Shown: piece by piece, positions 46,485-57,689 of the stretch
Layout of the letters: each line of letters begins with the position of its first letter
Numbering within the stretch: the stretch's first letter is position 1
Source of the DNA: Anisus vortex
Taxonomy: Eukaryota > Mollusca > Gastropoda > Planorbidae
Assembly: GCA_949126835.1 (NCBI GenBank)
Contig: OX421508.1
Location: 17,841,098 to 17,905,097, forward strand
DNA: 64,000 bases
Direction: 5' to 3'
The notes under the pieces: generated by a model
Database searches by the model: none
What the model was told of the DNA's origin: nothing
What the model saw: only the letters and a program-made list of their open reading frames with translations
Program-made: the position numbers and the translations under genes

Positions 46485-46620
46485 TGATTGCCGTAAACAT
46501 TTTGTGCGAGAGGATTTTGTAAACATTCTTGCAGTCGAGAAGGGCTTTCAGAAGAAGAAATCTTGAATGCCTAAAGCATTCCGTCCATTCACAAGGATAT
46601 CTGTTCCTTAAAAAGCAAAG
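46485..46620 (+). pseudogene. Possible THAP zinc-finger fragment
   Basis: A short frame gives FDCRKHFVREDFV followed by a basic stretch and a proline-containing tail. This recalls the C-terminal half of a THAP finger (CxxHF motif). A stop follows after about 30 codons and the N-terminal half is not visible, so this is tentative. Confidence 0.25.
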
Positions 46621-46629
46621 TTAGGTGGC

Positions 46630-47520
46630 AAAACAATTACAATGCAGGCCTAAATCTAAGACTGATTCGGAAGCACCCTCAAACAAGACAGACGATCGGA
46701 GAAAAAAAAAGCATAGGCCTACTCATAAGAGATTTGAAAAATGAATTATTATCAAAGGTACATTTTTTAAAAATTCATAAGACTCTTATTACTCTACTCT
46801 TTGGCTAAGCAACTACATTAAAAAAAAGTAAATAGACTTTTGACTTAGGCCTATACCTGCCTATGACCTATGTAAATGTTATGGCCTAGTCTATAACTAT
46901 AGACTCACTATATTATATATAGTGTCTATAGAGTAGGCTATAGTAGGCCTATAGTATAATTATAGGCTTATAGGTATAGACTACTATAGATCTAACTACT
47001 ACTATAAGTCTAAGTACTTTAAGTGGCTTTAGGCCTAGCCTATATTATAGATTATAGCCTATTAACCTATTATATAGTCATGCAGTAGCCTATATTAGAC
47101 TACAGTCACAGACAATAAATGTAAAGGGCTTTATTATATGACCTATTAGTTTACAAAATCTATAGGCCTAAAGTTTACTTGTAATAAACTGTATCATAGC
47201 TAAAAACCCATGTTGTAGGCATAGTAGGCTCATATAAATAATGCAAAGGCCTATTTAATCTATAGGCTAAAAGCCTAATGCCTAATGGTAAATACTAAAA
47301 TTCTGAGTAGAGCCTATGCTTTCTTTAAAGGTCTACTATATATCCATTACATGCCATATATTGTTAGCTATACTTTGCTATAATTTGCTTAAGATGTTAT
47401 ATATATTAGTGTAATTGTTGTAAATAACAATATATAAAAAAATTATGTGGTTGTAAAAATGTAAAATATACTAGGTGATAGTAAAATTTGTAATCATTTT
47501 ATAATCAGGAAATATAATCC
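46630..47520. other. TAGGCCTA-rich non-coding stretch
   Basis: Dense repetition of short palindromic motifs such as TAGGCCTATAG and CTATAGACTATAG without fixed period. The same flavour is seen at 900-1300 and 57250-57660. No gene is visible. Confidence 0.5.
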
Positions 47521-47541
47521 ACGAATAGAGAATCTCTTTCA

Positions 47542-48070
47542 ATGGACCCAATGCCACCGCCACCACTGAGTGAAGCTTTGACTTGTGAGAACCAACAATT
47601 GCGAAGCCATAATTTATGTCTGTAGATCTTCAGATCTTATGTGGATCACAGTTCCAAAGAGGACAAGATGATACAGACAAATCTCATATTCAGAATGAAT
47701 CAGAAGCAAGGGTAAGCATTCAAAAATACATTAATGATAATTTATATATATATAATATATTTAATATTTTGACTAAACCTTATATATATATAGCTATATA
47801 ACGACTATAATATATAAATACTTTTTTTTTATTTCACTTTTACTCATGCCATTTACTTTGTAGGCCTACATATATTACATTACAACCTATCTAACAATAC
47901 TTTTTAAGGAGTACAAACTGGGATTAAAACATGCAAGTCTGTAGAAGTTCAGACCTGTGAGCCATAGCCGAGGCAAGTCTTCAGTGACCTACACCAATAA
48001 CTAAGTTCCAGATAAAGGTGAATATGAAGACGATGAATCTGATATTAGCGAAATGTATCTTATAAGATAG
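47542..48070 (+). pseudogene. Two putative exons of an unrecognised gene, frame broken
   Basis: Piece 1 starts MDPMPPPPLSEALTCENQQL and reaches a stop at 47623; a second frame from 47616 continues DLQILCGSQFQRGQDD to donor GTAAGC (47712). Piece 2 (47945-48070) follows an AG and joins in phase: KFRPVSHSRGKSSVTYTNN, a stop at 48002, then the acidic GEYEDDESDISEMYLIR and the final stop. Splice-like ends and coding-like composition suggest a former gene disabled by a frameshift and a nonsense change. Family unknown. Confidence 0.3.
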
Positions 48071-48267
48071 ACATTTTAAATTAGTTTACTAATTAGTCTT
48101 ATTAAATATCTGCAATATTTGTCATATTTAATTAATATTGCTAAACTTTGCTTTAATTTTAATCCTTTTAAGAACAAATATATCATACACTGGTATTAGA
48201 AGTCTTGAAACATTTTGTTCAACATTGATATAATAATTCCTTTAAATAACTTTTTTTATCAGTGAAA

Positions 48268-48335
48268 ACTAGGGCTGTGGAGTCGAAGAGTCGTAGGAAA
48301 TTTAAAGTACCTGGAGTCGGAGTTGGAAGTACAAA
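48268..48335. mobile_element. GAGTCGG-type MITE start
   Basis: AGGGCTGTGGAGTCGAAGAG followed by GGAGTCGGAGTTGG; same family as 19534-19632. Confidence 0.5.
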
Positions 48336-48632
48336 AATTTGAAATTTTTCTTGGGGGAGCTACCATCTCCTACCAAGGGCGTCCGCAGGTGGCGAATAAG
48401 GAAATGGTCTTTATATATAGAGGTCAGTTGTGAATACTGAATAAGATGCCGTGGACCAACTGGTTTGCTGGTTTGCTGCCATGGAGGGTAGGTGGGATAT
48501 CCTGTGTTAAGAATACTCTTTTAAAAGTGCCTAATGCTCATAAATCCAAGGAAATGACTGCAAAAAAGTGAACAGAGGATGATCGACTGTTTTCCAAATG
48601 CACTACCTATTAATTATTAATCATGTTATTTT

Positions 48633-49487
48633 GTTTATACTGTGTTTAAAAATGTATATAATACATGGGCATATTTGTTTAAATTAGCAACTATATTGAA
48701 AGCAATAAAGACATTTCATTCAAATTTAATCCTTTTATTTTATAACTGTTCAAAGAAATATACTAATACTTTAGAACTAAGCCTGTACAGCTTATTCTTT
48801 ATCAATATCGGCCCATTTGAAACCAGTTAGTCTGCCTTCTGGATAGGCCAACATTATTATGTTTAAAGCACAAGCAGGCAGCGGTGTGTGAATTTCATGA
48901 CCAAGTATGCCAAAATACCAATAAACTGAGTTCCTGTAACTGTAAGCTGTGTATCACATTGTCCTGAAAAAAAAAGAATAATTACTGTTTAGGTTTTAGT
49001 CATAATTCAGCTGTTTTTTTAACATATCACTATTTGATGTGTTTTTATATAAATCACATATAGGCCTACAACTATATTTTTTAAAACCCTTCTTCGGTAT
49101 ATGAAATATTTTTATAGTATAGAGCAATTGATTCAATTAAACGTTGAAATGCAAAAAGTGTTTTTTTGTTTTGTTTCAAGCTTGAGCTTATATAGCCTAA
49201 CTATAAATTGGGCTAATTTTCATTATTTTATCTAAAAACTGTTGCCAATGTTATCTTTTAATAATCAAGATCAAATACAATTAATCCTAAGTAGCTTTAA
49301 ACATTGAACAGATAGGTAATAATCACTGGTGGTAAAGATAAGAGGATTGATCACACCCTAAGAAGAGGACCAGGAAACAGCTAGCCCCTATTATGCCTGT
49401 TACGGTCGGTATTCCTATGTCAATAGTCTACCTTTACCGATATGTAGCTTTTTTTACAAGTATAATTATGTCCATCACAATTCATAA
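48633..49487. repeat. Duplicated segment, copy 2, left part
   Basis: Matches 1-870 with scattered substitutions and small indels, and ends at the ATAA target of the LTR retrotransposon (49484-49487). The empty site is preserved at copy 1 (about 880-890). Confidence 0.92.
48792..48963 (-). pseudogene. P2X7-type intracellular domain exon, frameshifted copy
   Basis: This is the duplicate of the exon at 161-337. A 5-bp deletion near 48945 shortens it from 177 to 172 bp and shifts the frame, so translation from the acceptor soon reaches a stop. Beyond the deletion the LPACALN...TGFKW text is still readable. The other copy is open, so this one is the degenerated duplicate. Confidence 0.6.
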
Positions 49488-50161
49488 TGTCATGTATATT
49501 GTTTTTCCAAGAATTGGAACACGCAATGTTTATTCTCCTCTCTCTCTCTTTTCTTACTACACGCGATATTAGGACGTTTAGTAGGAAAACGAAAGGTTCT
49601 AGGTAATGCTGGGATTCTGTGTTGATCTTAAATTCTCAGAGTCTGGGAACGACTCATTATTTAATAGGGGAAGTTCCTATCGTTTTTGTTATGAGTTTTG
49701 TAATGATACCATGATTTTCACCCCTACTGGTAGTGGGTCTGTCCCTTGCACCACTCGGATAGTATTTAATGATTTGTTTTGTCTGAAAGACAGAGAGTTT
49801 CAAAATATGTTCCTTTGAACGTTTGTGTTTGCACTATTTTATTCTAACTGTACATAATAGATATATTGTATATATTGAACATACCACCTGAAATAAACTA
49901 TCAACAACAGTTACACTGAAGCTTCTTTGTCAAGTTACTATCCTATTGTGTTGTATACATTACTATAAGATTTATCTACTACCATAATTTACAAGAGAGG
50001 AAATGTTGGAATACAAATACTGAATTTGTGCCCAGGACTATAAGAAGAGTTCGTGTAATACTGAAACATAAATACTAATAATTAAAGTCTCCCCTAGGAC
50101 TAACGAGAATTATCAGCAAGATCTACACAGCTCTGGCCACAAGGGGATTGTGGACGTAACA
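49488..50161 (+). repeat. 5' LTR
   Basis: 674 bp, begins TGTCATGTATATTG and ends GGACGTAACA. It contains an AATAAA at about 49892 and a 70-codon open frame (49606-49818) that is unchanged in the 3' LTR. Confidence 0.97.
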
Positions 50162-50395
50162 AAATTTGGTGGTCTCGCCCGGTATATTTGAGTTCTACTT
50201 TTCCTGACCTAGGATTAACAAAATTTGGTGGTCTCGCCCGGTATATTTGAGTTCTACTTTTCCTGACCTAGGATTGACAAGATTTGGTGGTCTCGTTCGG
50301 TAGATTTGAGTTCTACTTTTCTTGATCTAGGATTGGAAAAAAATTTGTTGATCTCGTCTGGAAAATTTGAGTTATATTTTTTCCTGACCTATAAA
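50162..50395 (+). repeat. Fourfold 59-bp repeat across the primer-binding region
   Basis: Immediately after the LTR, ATTTGGTGGTCTCGCCCGG and about 40 bp more are repeated at about 50161, 50220, 50279 and 50337. The first two units are nearly identical, the third and fourth diverged. The first TGGTGGTCTCGCCCGG is where the tRNA primer-binding site is expected; the matching tRNA is not certain. Confidence 0.85.
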
Positions 50396-50642
50396 TATTT
50401 TGTGACATTAGTAGTACTGAGAGCGGCATATTTGTGTTTCGTTTTCAGGACTGTGAAACTATTCTTTTTTTAAAAAGAGGAGAGAACTGGTTTGCGTTTT
50501 TATTCCTTGGGAAGTGTGAAGATTCCACGAAGTGTTTAAAATTATATTGTGCAAATTTCTGGACAAATCGTAAGTTGGAACTTTATATTTTATTATACAA
50601 TATATACTACTCTACTATCACAAATATTTCGAACGCTATACT

Positions 50643-53600
50643 ATGGCTTCGAATATATCAAGTGAGGAACTTAATGCCATGTCATTTGCTGAACTAAAAG
50701 AATTAGCTGAGTCCTTTGGGATTGAGGCAGGACAGGCAAGACCTAATCGTAATCGTTTGACCAAAGAAATTATGACATGTTTGAACGGGCAGAATGCCAT
50801 GAACACTGGTAGTGTAGTTGAAGTGGGACAGAACGATATCAATGAAGGTTATGTAGCTCCCAGTGGGGGCGAGGTAATTGCCCACGGAGACGAGGTAAGA
50901 AATATGTCATCTGGATCATCAAACAATGATGAAGATGAAGGGTTGAGTGAAAACCTAAAATTCCAATTAGCTATGAAGAGAATGGAATTGGAAAGATTTA
51001 GGATAGAAAATGAAAGAATTAGGATAGAAACTGAAAGGGAAAATGAAAGAATTAGGATAGAAACTGAAAGCAGAGAAAGGATAGAGATGGCACGCATGAA
51101 CAGACCTGACCATCGTAGGGACAGCAATGGTATGGATATTAGCGCAATGAAGCAACACTTGCCTATATTCAGAGAAGAAGATGTTCAAGATTTCTTTTTG
51201 CTTTTTGAGAGGATAGCTGTAGATTATCAGTTCCCTGATGATAAGATGGCTTTATTGTTAAGGTCAACTCTCAACAAAGGAAAAGCATTGGACGTAGTGT
51301 TGAGTTTAACACCCGAGGAAATAAATGACTATGAAGTAATCAAAGATAGGGTGCTAAAAAGTTATTCCCTGACACCAGAAAAATATAGAAAGCTATTTAG
51401 AGACAGAAAGAAGGCATATGATCAAACTCATGTAGACTTTTTGAGACAAAAGGAGAAAATGTTAGAACAGTGGCTAAGGTCACAGAATGTAAGTGAGTTT
51501 GATAAACTCAAGAACCTAATATTGTTTGAGGAATTCAATGATTGTATTCGAGTGGATATTAAAACCCACATCTCAGACCGAGGGGTTGAAGATGTGCATG
51601 AAGCTGCTAGATTGGCAGATAACTATGCCATAATTCACGCCAGCATAAAGCCATATTATGCTGACAAACCCAAAGTGCACAAACCAGAGCCCAAGGAGGC
51701 TAGTAAACCAAAAGAGACAAGTGAAAACAATAATAAGAACAGTGGTGTAAATAATAATAGTAACTTAGTTCATTTCAGGAAGCAGACAGATGTAAATAAA
51801 GCAAAGGTGGTATGTTTCAATTGCAAGAAAGAGGGCCACATGAAGAAAGATTGTTGGATTCTTACCAAGAAGCAAGGTGCTATTCTACACTGTGCCAGAG
51901 TGCAGAAAGATAGCAAGCAGACAGAAGAAGTGTGCAACACAGGGTCAAGAAACTCAAAAGAAATGCGGCCGGCATCGCCCATAGTTGTGGAGTCGATGGT
52001 TTTTGAGAACAGTCTATCTAAGGTAAAAGAGAATAGCTGTACTCAATCTATTATGCTTTCAGAAGGCCGTGAGGAACAGATGGTTCCTGAAGTCCCGGAA
52101 GAGGACGACCTATCCGATTTTCGACCCTTTGTCTACGAGGGGACAGTATCGACAGAAGTCGATGTACTCAGCAAGAAGAAAATACAGATATTACGTGACA
52201 CGGGTTCTGCTGTCAGCGTGATCCTGGAGGGCAGTGTGCCGTTAACGGATGCCACCAGTACCGGTGAGTCTGTTGTGCTGAGAGGTGCTAGTATGGAGGC
52301 TGTGGAAGCTCCACTGCACAGAATAAAACTCGAGTCGGATATTTTTACAGGTAACATCGTAGTGGGAGTGTGGCGCGCACTACCCGTCAAAGGCGTTTCC
52401 ATGATATTAGGAAATGACATTATGGGCGGCAGAGTCACTGTCGAGCCCATGGTTAAAGTGTTGGAGACAAAGATGGCGGAGGACAAAAACCTACGTCCTG
52501 CCAATGAACGCCCAACATGTGCACTGACAAGAGCAATGCAGAAAAAGAAGTCGGTAAAGACTCCTGCTACGCCGTGTAGTGCAACGAAAGATGTGCTTGT
52601 CTGTTCTGAAGACACACATGCGAATGAAACAGTGATAACAGAAACACCTGACATCGATTTAAGTGATACGTTCTTTGCTGAACTAACAACTGGTGATGCA
52701 ACCGAGAACGATAAAATTTTGTCACCAAAGCAGAAATTGGTGAAAGAACAATTGAATGACGAAGTAATAATGCAACTCAGAATGAAAGCTGTTGATGAAA
52801 AGACTGCAGATGCAATGGCGGAATGTTTCTACATAAAAGATGAAGTGTTGATGAGAAAGTCGAAACCGCTCAACTCAGGTACAAACGAGTGGGACAGTAT
52901 TCACCAGATTGTAATACCTAAGTGCTATCGTCAAGATATACTGCGTATGGCGCATGATCTTCCTTTCGCTGGTCACATGGGAGTCCGAAAAACGCACCAC
53001 CGTATCCTCCCTTACTTCTACTGGCCAGGACTGAGAAGAGATGTCGAACAATACTGCAAGACTTGCCACGTATGCCAAATGGTAGGACGTCCTAACCAAC
53101 GAATTCCTGTCGCTCCACTCCAGCCGATACCAGCGTTCGACGAACCATTCAGTCATATACTCATTGATTGCGTGGGCCCGTTGCCGAAAACAAAAGCCGG
53201 TTTTCAATACCTGCTCACAGTCATGTGTTCATCCACTCGCTTCCCGGAAGCCATTCCGTTGCGGAACATAACAACAGTGAAGGTGGTAGACGCCCTGACA
53301 AATTTCTTCACACGTTATGGCCTACCGAAGACAGTACAGTCCGACCAGGGGACTAACTTTACTTCGAACATTTTCAAACAAGTCATGGAACAATTAGGGA
53401 TAAGCCATAGGCTATCAAGTGCCTATCATCCTGAGAGCCAGGGAGCTCTGGAAAGGTTTCATCAGACATTAAAATCGATGCTTAAAAAGTACTGTTATGA
53501 AAACGAGAAAGACTGGGATAAGGGTGTGCCTTATGTACTGTTCGCTGCAAGGGAGGCCACTCAGGAATCCCTGGGGTTTAGCCCATTCGAACTTGTGTAT

Positions 53601-54488
53601 GGACACTCAGTCAGAGGTCCGTTGAAACTTCTACATGAAACTTGGCTAACGGACAGTGAACCGATTGGACTTTTGTCATATGTAGATAAATTTAAAAATA
53701 GGCTTTATCATGCTTTTAACCATGTGAAGATTCATTTTCCACAGATGCAGGAGCGTATGAGACAGAACTATGACCGTAAAGCTACAGCTAGAACTTTTGC
53801 ACCAGGTGACAAAGTTCTTGTGTTTCTACCTTTGCAAAATCAGCCTTTAAGTGCAAAGTTTAGTGGACCCTATGAGATAGAGTCAAAGCTTGGCGAGGTC
53901 AATTATTTGATAAAGACTCCTGACCGGAGACAAAAACAGAGGGTATGCCATATTAATTTACTTAAGCCCTATGTTTCCAGGGAAAAGAGTAAACCACGGG
54001 AGGTCCCCATGATTTCATTAGCTAGAGTCCCGATGGATTTATCTAGGATAGAATATAAGTTTGCAGAAAGTAAACTTAATAATACAGATGCCCTTAAGAG
54101 TTTAGATACAAGGCTAGAACATCCTCCGGTAGAAGATAAGGAGAAGATTATTGAGCTGGTACATGAAAATAAGTCAATGTTTACAAATGTTCCCAGTAGG
54201 ACACATTTAATAGAGCACGATGTAGTGTTAACCAATAGTGCCAGGTCTATTAAACAGCATCCATTTGACCCCATCAGACCTGAGCATATTAAATTAGATG
54301 TAAAGTATATGTTAGAAGATGACATAGGAGGAAAATGTGATAGCAAATGGTCTACACCCTGTGTGATGGTACCAAAAGCCGACCACACACTGCAGTTTTA
54401 TAGAGACTTTGGGAAATTAAGTAATTTGACAAAGACCGACTGGTATCCCATTCCCCGTATCATCGACAAGATAGAGACAAGGTCATAG
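50643..54488 (+). CDS. gag-protease-integrase polyprotein with truncated RT
   Basis: One frame of 1281 residues. Gag: an N-terminal SAP-like segment, a coiled-coil region rich in E and R (about 100-150), a capsid-like region, and the zinc knuckle CFNCKKEGHMKKDC at about 390-403. Protease: active site DTGSAVSV near 517. Integrase: HHCC finger (H...H, CKTCHVC) at about 770-810, then catalytic D842, D901 and E937 with the 35-residue D-E spacing intact, and a GPY/F-type module (SGPYEIESKLGEV) near 1075. The first RT motifs follow (STPCVMVPK, TKTDWYPIPRI) up to about 1275, where a deletion joins out of frame to sequence encoding IADTLSRV from the end of RNase H. Integrase before RT is the order of Gmr1-type Ty3/Gypsy elements. 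It could supply capsid and integrase but not copy its own RNA. Confidence 0.93.
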   Translation: MASNISSEELNAMSFAELKELAESFGIEAGQARPNRNRLTKEIMTCLNGQNAMNTGSVVEVGQNDINEGYVAPSGGEVIAHGDEVRNMSSGSSNNDEDEGLSENLKFQLAMKRMELERFRIENERIRIETERENERIRIETESRERIEMARMNRPDHRRDSNGMDISAMKQHLPIFREEDVQDFFLLFERIAVDYQFPDDKMALLLRSTLNKGKALDVVLSLTPEEINDYEVIKDRVLKSYSLTPEKYRKLFRDRKKAYDQTHVDFLRQKEKMLEQWLRSQNVSEFDKLKNLILFEEFNDCIRVDIKTHISDRGVEDVHEAARLADNYAIIHASIKPYYADKPKVHKPEPKEASKPKETSENNNKNSGVNNNSNLVHFRKQTDVNKAKVVCFNCKKEGHMKKDCWILTKKQGAILHCARVQKDSKQTEEVCNTGSRNSKEMRPASPIVVESMVFENSLSKVKENSCTQSIMLSEGREEQMVPEVPEEDDLSDFRPFVYEGTVSTEVDVLSKKKIQILRDTGSAVSVILEGSVPLTDATSTGESVVLRGASMEAVEAPLHRIKLESDIFTGNIVVGVWRALPVKGVSMILGNDIMGGRVTVEPMVKVLETKMAEDKNLRPANERPTCALTRAMQKKKSVKTPATPCSATKDVLVCSEDTHANETVITETPDIDLSDTFFAELTTGDATENDKILSPKQKLVKEQLNDEVIMQLRMKAVDEKTADAMAECFYIKDEVLMRKSKPLNSGTNEWDSIHQIVIPKCYRQDILRMAHDLPFAGHMGVRKTHHRILPYFYWPGLRRDVEQYCKTCHVCQMVGRPNQRIPVAPLQPIPAFDEPFSHILIDCVGPLPKTKAGFQYLLTVMCSSTRFPEAIPLRNITTVKVVDALTNFFTRYGLPKTVQSDQGTNFTSNIFKQVMEQLGISHRLSSAYHPESQGALERFHQTLKSMLKKYCYENEKDWDKGVPYVLFAAREATQESLGFSPFELVYGHSVRGPLKLLHETWLTDSEPIGLLSYVDKFKNRLYHAFNHVKIHFPQMQERMRQNYDRKATARTFAPGDKVLVFLPLQNQPLSAKFSGPYEIESKLGEVNYLIKTPDRRQKQRVCHINLLKPYVSREKSKPREVPMISLARVPMDLSRIEYKFAESKLNNTDALKSLDTRLEHPPVEDKEKIIELVHENKSMFTNVPSRTHLIEHDVVLTNSARSIKQHPFDPIRPEHIKLDVKYMLEDDIGGKCDSKWSTPCVMVPKADHTLQFYRDFGKLSNLTKTDWYPIPRIIDKIETRS

Positions 54489-55774
54489 CTGATACTCTAT
54501 CTCGGGTGCTACATGATTGACTGAATAACCCCATACTTCTTTTTCAGATCATCTCATTTATTCATTAAGAATGTGTCATGATAACCTATCATTCGTTTGA
54601 ATTTTGATTATGGAATACCTATAGAATACTTGTATCATGCAGAAGTCAAGTCTTTTGAAAGTATTAATAATTTTTATAATCATGTATAATATTGATGTTC
54701 TGATATATTTTAAATTCATTTGATTCAATTCATTTTATTATGGAAAAGAAATTCCATTTAAATTTTGATGCACTATGCAATAAATATATATGCATGTATC
54801 TACTTGATATGGATGGATGAAAGTTAATGGTCATTGCATGCAATTAAGTGGGAAACTTTAAGCTAATTGATTTATTATCTTGTTTTATTTTAGTTAATGA
54901 ATGGAACTAAATAATAATATGTACAATTTTTATCTTAGAAAGAGATGTAATCTTAATTGGTATAAATTAATAGATAATATTGGAAATCTATTGCTAAATT
55001 GTTATATCATGGTAATAGAATGGGAAAAACTAGTGGATATTCACTATGTTGTATATAGGTTGTTATATATTCCATATATCCGGGAATGGAGGGAAACAAA
55101 GGTACCTAAAGGTGTGCACTCATTCAACCCTGAACAATCTTTTATATTAAACTTTCAAATTTGCCAAAAACGCATAATAGTGGATTACATTTTAATATTG
55201 AGATTACTGTAGTAATCGTAACTAGAGCGTATTTTCTCCTCATATTTGAGAAAAGGGGAAGTATCATCATCTTAGGTATGCACCCTGTTAATGTCAAGTT
55301 GACACTGTAATTTAAAGGGGAAGTAACCTATAGTTTGATTCGAGTTATGTATTACTTATCTTTTGGTTTGTATATTAGAAGTAAACTGTTGGAAATTGAC
55401 AAGAGTTTGAGCAATGTTATATTTGTTTAATAGATTAAAACTTTTTGCAAATTTTGGTGGAAATCCACACAACTGTACATAGTTAAAATAAGAATGACTA
55501 GAATATTTTTGAATTATTTGTACTTGTTGAGACATTAGTTAATATTAATACTAACGGGGAAATATTTGTCCATCACGTTATAATCACAATTACCATTGGG
55601 TAGTGACACTTTTTATAATCTAGTTGTGCCAGTGAGCCATGTTTGCTTAAATTGTCTTATAATCTTCCATTGATTGATGGTTGTTAAAACGATAGTGTTA
55701 AGTACGAAAAATGTACCATGTTGAGTATTACTTGGGTAATTATGGTACATTATTTCTTTCATTGGGTGGGGGCG
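54489..55774 (+). other. Retrotransposon 3' non-coding region
   Basis: About 1.29 kb between the truncated pol and the 3' LTR. Purine-rich AAAAGGGGAAG (about 55252) and AAAGGGGAAG (about 55314), and GGGTGGGGGCG just before the LTR (about 55764), are polypurine-tract candidates. A 103-codon ORF at 54901-55212 has no recognisable domain and I do not call it a gene. Confidence 0.7.
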
Positions 55775-56448
55775 TGTCATGTATATTGTTTTTCCAAGAA
55801 TTGGAACACGCAATGTTTATTCTCCTCTCTCTCTCTTTTCTTACTACACGCGATATTAGGACGTTTAGTAGGAAAACGAAAGGTTCTAGGTAATGCTGGG
55901 ATTCTGTGTTGATCTTAAATTCTCAGAGTCTGGGAACGACTCATTATTTAATAGGGGAAGTTCCTATCGTTTTTGTTATGAGTTTTGTAATGATACCATG
56001 ATTTTCACCCCTACTGGTAGTGGGTCTGTCCCTTGCACCACTCGGATAGTATTTAATGATTTGTTTTGTCTGAAAGACAGAGAGTTTCAAAATATGTTCC
56101 TTTGAACGTTTGTGTTTGCACTATTTTATTCTAACTGTACATAATAGATATATTGTATATGTTGAACATACCACCTGAAATAAACTATCAACAACAGTTA
56201 CACTGAAGCTTCTTTGTCAAGTTACTATCCTATTGTGTTGTATACATTACTATAAGATTTATCTACTACCATAATTTACAAGAGAGGAAATGTTGGAATA
56301 CAAATACTGAATTTGTGCCCAGGACTATAAGAAGAGTTCGTGTAATACTGAAACATAAATACTAATAATTAAAGTCTCCCCTAGGACTAACGAGAATTAT
56401 CAGCAAGATCTACACAGCTCTGGCCACAAGGGGATTGTGGACGTAACA
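55775..56448 (+). repeat. 3' LTR
   Basis: 674 bp, identical by eye to the 5' LTR except TATATG for TATATA near 56160. Confidence 0.97.
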
Positions 56449-57241
56449 ATAATAACTAGGCTACTTAGTAGCGTATTCATTCTAAACTAAATCGCACAAG
56501 TAAGCCTCCTATAGTCTATAGCCTATAGTATACCGGGTAGTCATACAGTCACAGTAATTAGGCCCTAATATAGTAGGCAATAGCTAGCATATACTATTCA
56601 TATAGCTTAAAAGTTCCGGTAGTAAAAGTGAATTTAAAAGTCGTTTTATGTAGACTAGTGTGAAGATTACCTACATAGGCCTATCTTTAACGTAAGTCAG
56701 AAACTAAAAAATTGATAAAGTCAAACCCTAAGGCTATGATGCTAAGGCTAAGCCTACTAAAGTGTCGAGAAACTGCATAGTCATAGTCTATGGCATAGAC
56801 TATAGACCTAACCTAGTAGGACTGAAGGAGGCTAATCAAGTTTGCCAACTTACCATTTGATATTTCCGATGCGTGATCCATTTTTCTCGATTGATTGATA
56901 TATGCTGAATTCAGCGATAAAATTCCTTTCGTCCTCGTTGTCTGATAGATTTTTTTTATTGTTCAAACATGCAATACGTGTATGGTTCTACGTCGCGTGA
57001 AGCCATGTCGATTATAGCATAGTCGATTGATTGTAAACAAAAATCTTGGAAACTTGTGACGTCACTACCTGTTCGTGAGTTTCCGGCCCGTGGTCGACAG
57101 TTTCCGTAATTGGCAATGTAATTTAATTAAATTAACACATTTATCGTCCACTCTCAAAAGAAAGACTTGTATATTTGAAAATGATATTTCAAAGGCTTTA
57201 ATATGAAATTAAGTTACTATTAAGGCAGGACTTACCCTTTA
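56449..57241. repeat. Duplicated segment, copy 2, right part
   Basis: Resumes homology to about 885-1441. Between about 56912 and 57133 it carries about 220 bp absent from copy 1, including TTGTGACGTCAC. It is more likely that copy 1 lost this piece, because both sides of it belong to the same dispersed repeat. Confidence 0.88.
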
Positions 57242-57689
57242 AGTATATATGTCAGAAGTGGACACTAGAGTCTAAACTAACAGTCTAGAGGCTAGTGACT
57301 AGTGTCTATCAGACTATAGGCCATAGCCATAGGGCCATAGGCCTATGTTAATGTTACTATGTACCTAAGTATAACTATAAGTCAGGATAAGTTATAACTT
57401 ATATTTATATGGCTTACTTAGGCCTACAGTTTAGGCCTTAGGCCTTAGGCTAATGACTTTGTACTTCATTCATTGTCCAACTTAAATTAACTGTAGTTTG
57501 AGTTTGTTGTGTAGCCTATAGTCCTATAGATCAGACCTAAAGGACAGTTTTACTGACCTACTGATACTACTACCTATACTATAACCTATAGGCATAGGTA
57601 GCTTTGGAGTGTGGTGGAAGTCCACTAAATATTATATTTTATATAGTATATAGGCCTAATAAGTATATTTAAAGTAAAGTAAAATACCG

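Larger units (their letters stand above)
49488..56448 (+). mobile_element. Ty3/Gypsy-group LTR retrotransposon, Gmr1-like order, RT deleted
   Basis: Two 674-bp LTRs (TG...CA) flank a 5.6-kb interior, with the 4-bp target duplication ATAA at 49484-49487 and 56449-56452. The uninterrupted site is visible in the duplicated segment at the left end of the window. By eye the LTRs differ at one base only, so insertion is recent. The interior encodes gag, protease, integrase and the start of reverse transcriptase in one frame; most of RT and RNase H is missing. Confidence 0.96.

Noticed and set aside
50703..54388. Minus-strand ORFs of 60-173 codons across the retrotransposon
   Set aside because: They are shadows of the 1281-codon plus-strand polyprotein.
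54901..55212. 103-codon ORF as an env-like gene
   Set aside because: No signal peptide, membrane anchor or recognisable domain; AT-rich composition makes such an ORF likely by chance.
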